From positions 1 through 10,315 of the forward strand of contig JAJRXN010000571.1 in NCBI GenBank assembly GCA_024276295.1: a DNA stretch of 10,315 nt. The letters are read 5' to 3'. Below the pieces are notes generated by a model, which made no database searches, was not told where the DNA came from, and saw only the letters and a list, made by a program, of their open reading frames with translations. Positions 8,006-10,315 of the stretch are shown here, piece after piece. Positions within the stretch are counted from its first letter, which is position 1, and every line of letters begins with the position of its first letter. This DNA is from Acidobacteriota bacterium (GTDB lineage Bacteria; Acidobacteriota; Polarisedimenticolia; J045). Made by a program: the position numbers and the translations under genes.

Positions 8006-9144
8006 GCGGCTCCCGGCGCCAGCCGCGGCCCGTCGGCTGTCGCGGTCGCGGCGGCCGGCAGTTCCAGGATGATCCGCGTCCCCCGCCCCGCCCGGCTCGT
8101 GATCTCGAGCGTTCCGCGGCAGCGACGGGAAAGCCGCAGCGCGACGACCAGGGCCTCGCGCGCAAAACCCGAGGCCGGCAGCCGGCCGCCTTCGCTCCGC
8201 AGAGTCACCGCGAGGTCCAGCGCCTCGTCCAGCGCTCCGTGGGTGCAGGACACCTCGAGCCGCTGACGCCCGACCGCACCGCACGTGGTCGTGGCCACGT
8301 CGATCACGCTCGCCCGGCGCGCGAGGCGGATCGCCATGTCGAGCAGTCCGAGCACGAGGTCGACGAGCGTCGAGGGACTCCCGGTCACGGCCGCCCCGGC
8401 CGCCGCCAGGTGGGTCTCAAAGCGCACTCCGCGGCGGCGGGCGGCGACCGCGAACAGCGCCAGGCCGTCGGTCACCAGGTGGTCGAGCAGCATCGGACCG
8501 GCCGCACCCTCGAAGCGTCGCCGGAGGTGCTGCACGAGACACGCCGTCTCGCGCACCCGGTGCGCGGCCTCGCGGAGCCGCTTCGCCGAGTCGGTGCGCG
8601 CCATCTCCCCGCGAGGGTCCGATCCGCCGCGGAGGACCGCAGCATGGGCCAGCACCGCCTGCAGCGGGTTGTTGATCTCGTGGGCCGCGTCGGCTGCGAG
8701 GCGGGCCGCAAGGCGGCGCCGCGCCGCCTCGACCCGCCAGAAGTCGAGTTCCGCTTCGACCGTCGACGGACGGCCGACGAACCGGACGGCCGCGTCCCGC
8801 GTCCTGCGTGCCGGAAGCAGCGTCAGCGTCAGATCGAGGCTCGCCGACCCTCCGTCGGGACGGACCAGGTGGATCCGCGCGCCGTCGATCGTGCCGAGCG
8901 AGCGCAGCGCTTCCCAGAACGACATGACGCGCCGGCGCAGCGACGGCGCGACGATGCGCACCGCGCAGACGCCGATCAGCTCCTCGCGGAGCCGACCGAG
9001 CGCGGCCTCGACCGGTCCGTCGATCGAAAGGAACCGCCCTCGCGCATCGAGCGTGCCCGCGATCGCTCCGCACGCCTGCGGGAGCACGACGCCGGGCGAG
9101 CGTCCCGCCCCGGCGTCGATTCCCCCTCCGTCGTGCCGGCGCAC
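8002..9144 (-). CDS. Soluble PAS-domain sensor histidine kinase with degenerate ATPase domain
   Basis: Predicted 380 residues with no membrane segment, so a cytosolic sensor. Residues about 24-112 look like a PAS domain (GTLDARGRFLSIDGPVEAALG ... SLDLTLTLLPA). The phosphoacceptor region has His155 in AADAAHEINNPL, a good H-box. The C-terminal HATPase-like domain keeps a G2-like GRGTRIILELP but is otherwise eroded: the N-box reads LVDLVLGLLDMAIRLA, without the usual Asn, and no D-x-G-x-G is visible. Autokinase activity is therefore doubtful; it may act as a phosphatase or an atypical kinase. A GTG start at 9144 is chosen: it lies 5 bases after the response-regulator stop with GAGGG nine bases before it. 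The longer frame up to 9441 runs antiframe through the regulator. Its TGA overlaps the ATG of the molybdopterin protein, so all three are probably co-transcribed. Confidence 0.8.
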   Translation of the reverse strand: MRRHDGGGIDAGAGRSPGVVLPQACGAIAGTLDARGRFLSIDGPVEAALGRLREELIGVCAVRIVAPSLRRRVMSFWEALRSLGTIDGARIHLVRPDGGSASLDLTLTLLPARRTRDAAVRFVGRPSTVEAELDFWRVEAARRRLAARLAADAAHEINNPLQAVLAHAAVLRGGSDPRGEMARTDSAKRLREAAHRVRETACLVQHLRRRFEGAAGPMLLDHLVTDGLALFAVAARRRGVRFETHLAAAGAAVTGSPSTLVDLVLGLLDMAIRLARRASVIDVATTTCGAVGRQRLEVSCTHGALDEALDLAVTLRSEGGRLPASGFAREALVVALRLSRRCRGTLEITSRAGRGTRIILELPAAATATADGPRLAPGAA

Positions 9145-9149
9145 TCCGC

Positions 9150-9541
9150 TCAGCCCTCGAGGAGGTCCTTGACGTGCCTGAGGATCTCGTCGACGTCCAT
9201 CGGCTTGGTCAGGAACAGATCCGCTCCCGAGATCAGCGAGCGCTCGTTGTGTCCCGATCCGTCGTAACCGGTCAGGATCACGATGCGCAGCGGCTCGCTG
9301 CCGGCGAGCCGGCGCATCCGCGCGCAGACGTCGAGGCCGCCCATTCCCGGCATGACGACATCGAGCAGAACGAGGTCGGGACGGAACTGCGCGAGCTTGT
9401 AGCCCGCCTCGAACGCGTCGCGGGCGGTGTCGACCTCGCATGTCGTCAGCGACGAGAGAGCCCGCGCCAGCCCGACACGGACGTTGTCGTCATCGTCGAC
9501 GATCAGAATCCGCGGCGCCCCCCCCCGATAGACTCGAGCAT
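9150..9541 (-). CDS. Single-domain CheY-like response regulator (frame interrupted at a G9 tract near its start)
   Basis: A stand-alone receiver domain: the acidic pocket in ILIVDDDD, the phosphoacceptor Asp in LVLLDVVMPGMGG (codon 9362-9360), Thr in ILTGYD and Lys in LTKPMD are all present. There is no output domain, so it acts by protein contact or within a relay; the kinase 5 bases downstream is the obvious partner. The start is ambiguous. The ATG at 9541 has GGAG 8 bases upstream and follows a candidate promoter, but as sequenced it is out of frame: nine Gs (9518-9526) must be ten (or seven) to give MLESIGGG-APRILIVDDDD. The only start in the frame as written is an ATG at 9644 that overlaps the stop of the reductase gene. 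It would add about 35 Arg-rich residues and place the promoter inside the coding region. I favour 9541, with the tract either phase-variable or misread. Confidence 0.75.
9518..9526 (-). repeat. G9 homopolymer in the 5' coding end of the response regulator
   Basis: Nine consecutive Gs on the coding strand, 15 bases after the candidate ATG at 9541. The tract length decides whether that ATG is joined to the receiver domain: 7 or 10 Gs give an open frame; 9, as here, lead to a stop after 12 codons. Confidence 0.9.
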
Positions 9542-9610
9542 CAGTCCATCTCCGCGCCCTCGACGAGCGGGCGAAACGCTCTGGCGATCGCAGCCCCCGC
9601 GATCGCGCCG

Positions 9611-9639
9611 ATTGTACGTCGCCCGATGCGGGCTGGCAG
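9611..9639 (-). promoter_or_regulatory. Candidate sigma70-type promoter of the regulator-kinase-molybdopterin operon
   Basis: On the - strand CTGCCA (4 of 6, 9634-9639), a 17-base spacer and TACAAT (5 of 6, 9611-9616) lie just after the stop of the reductase gene. A start near 9604 would leave a leader of about 60 bases before the ATG at 9541. Confidence 0.55.
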
Positions 9640-9640
9640 A

Positions 9641-10315
9641 TCATTCGGTGAATCCGGCGGTCAACCCGCCGTCGACGACGATCTCCGCGCCGGTGACGAA
9701 ACGGGCCGCGGGCGAGAGCGCATGCGCGATCACGTCGGCCACGTCCTCCGGCGCCGCGATCCGGCCGAGGGGATGGCGCCGCGCGAGGCGCGCAAGGCGC
9801 GCCGCCGGATCGGCCTCGCCGTCCCGCGGTGCACCGAGCATCGGCGTGTCGACCGGCCCGGGGCCGACGGCGACGACGCGCACGCCGCGCGGACCGAGTT
9901 CGACGGCCAGTGCCCGAGTCAGCCCGAGCAGCCCGGCCTTCGATGCGCAGTACGCCGCCGCGCCGGACAGCCCGAACCGCGCCAGCGTGCTGGTGACGTT
10001 GACCACGACGGGCGCCGCGGCGCGAACCAGCAGGGGCAGTGCGCGGCGCGTGACGAGGAACGCTCCGGTCAGGTTGGTCTCGATCACGGCTCGCCACGTG
10101 CCGGGATCGGTCGTCTCAACCGGTCCGAAGCGCCCGATCCCCGCATTGTTGACCAGCCCGTCGAGCGCTCCGCACCCGCGCTCGAGCGCGGCCAGCGCGC
10201 GGTCGATCGAGTCCTCGGAGGTGACGTCCGCCTCGAGGACCAGCGGATCGCCGCCGCACAGCGCCGCGGTCTCTTCGAGCGTCTCCCGGCGACGTCCGAG
10301 CAGCACGGGCGACCA
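9641..10315 (-). CDS. Classical short-chain dehydrogenase/reductase, C-terminal part (5' end outside the window)
   Basis: NAD(P)-dependent oxidoreductase of the SDR family, resembling 3-oxoacyl-ACP reductase (FabG) and glucose dehydrogenase-like members. Visible in order: the end of the second beta strand with VLLGRR (cofactor-binding Arg, suggesting NADP), LEADVT (Asp contacting the adenine), the structural motif NNAG, the active-site Ser in NVTST, Tyr (codon 9952-9950) and Lys (9940-9938) in Y-C-A-S-K 13 residues later, then PGPVDTPM, and VDGGLTAGF at the C-terminus. The frame is open to the window edge, and the TGxxxGIG cofactor loop that should come first is not in the window, so the gene is truncated by the edge rather than starting at the internal GTG at 10306. 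Its TGA overlaps an ATG at 9644, an alternative start for the response regulator. Substrate not predictable. Confidence 0.93.
   Translation of the reverse strand, partial: WSPVLLGRRRETLEETAALCGGDPLVLEADVTSEDSIDRALAALERGCGALDGLVNNAGIGRFGPVETTDPGTWRAVIETNLTGAFLVTRRALPLLVRAAAPVVVNVTSTLARFGLSGAAAYCASKAGLLGLTRALAVELGPRGVRVVAVGPGPVDTPMLGAPRDGEADPAARLARLARRHPLGRIAAPEDVADVIAHALSPAARFVTGAEIVVDGGLTAGFTE

Noticed and set aside
6026..8266. Long + strand frame opposite the molybdopterin protein
   Set aside because: Antisense shadow; low-complexity Arg/Gly/Pro-rich translation and no ribosome-binding site or motif.

Overview
The window is GC-rich bacterial DNA. It carries six recognisable gene units, one at the left on the + strand and the rest on the - strand, plus a probable small RNA gene. 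The secreted carboxypeptidase-regulatory-like protein with a C-terminal membrane segment and a short 'SP'-containing tail would fit Acidobacteriota or a related high-GC phylum. This is a weak guess, because nothing here fixes the taxonomy.

Layout from left to right. (1) 100-771 (+): an exported protein with one carboxypeptidase-regulatory-like beta domain, closed by a strong hairpin terminator at 801-832. (2) 854-3391 (-): a complete ATP-dependent Lon protease. (3) 3531-5606 (-): a full-length EF-G-family GTPase whose frame is cut by one in-frame TAG at codon 403, exactly at the join of domains II and III, leaving two ORFs (4398-5606 and 3531-4385). (4) 5786-5967 (-): a likely independent small RNA of about 180 nt, with a near-consensus promoter, a folded body and a strong terminator; no protein gene fits there. 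(5) 6197-8005 (-): a molybdopterin-oxidoreductase-family protein with an altered iron-sulfur cysteine pattern. (6) 8002-9144 (-): a soluble PAS histidine kinase with an eroded ATPase domain. (7) 9150-9541 (-): a single-domain CheY-like response regulator with a run of nine Gs just after its likely start. (8) 9641-10315 (-): the C-terminal part of a classical short-chain dehydrogenase/reductase, cut by the window edge.

How the genes work together. The response regulator, kinase and molybdopterin protein form a tight operon: there is a 5-base gap between the first two and a 4-base ATGA overlap between the last two, and a candidate promoter lies just upstream. This suggests a two-component pair linked to a redox protein. 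The EF-G-like gene and lon each have a candidate promoter immediately after the terminator of the unit upstream, so they are probably separate transcripts for translation and protein quality control.

The three observations most worth checking are the amber codon that splits the EF-G paralogue, the unassigned small RNA upstream of it, and the G9 tract that puts the response regulator out of frame with its best start codon.
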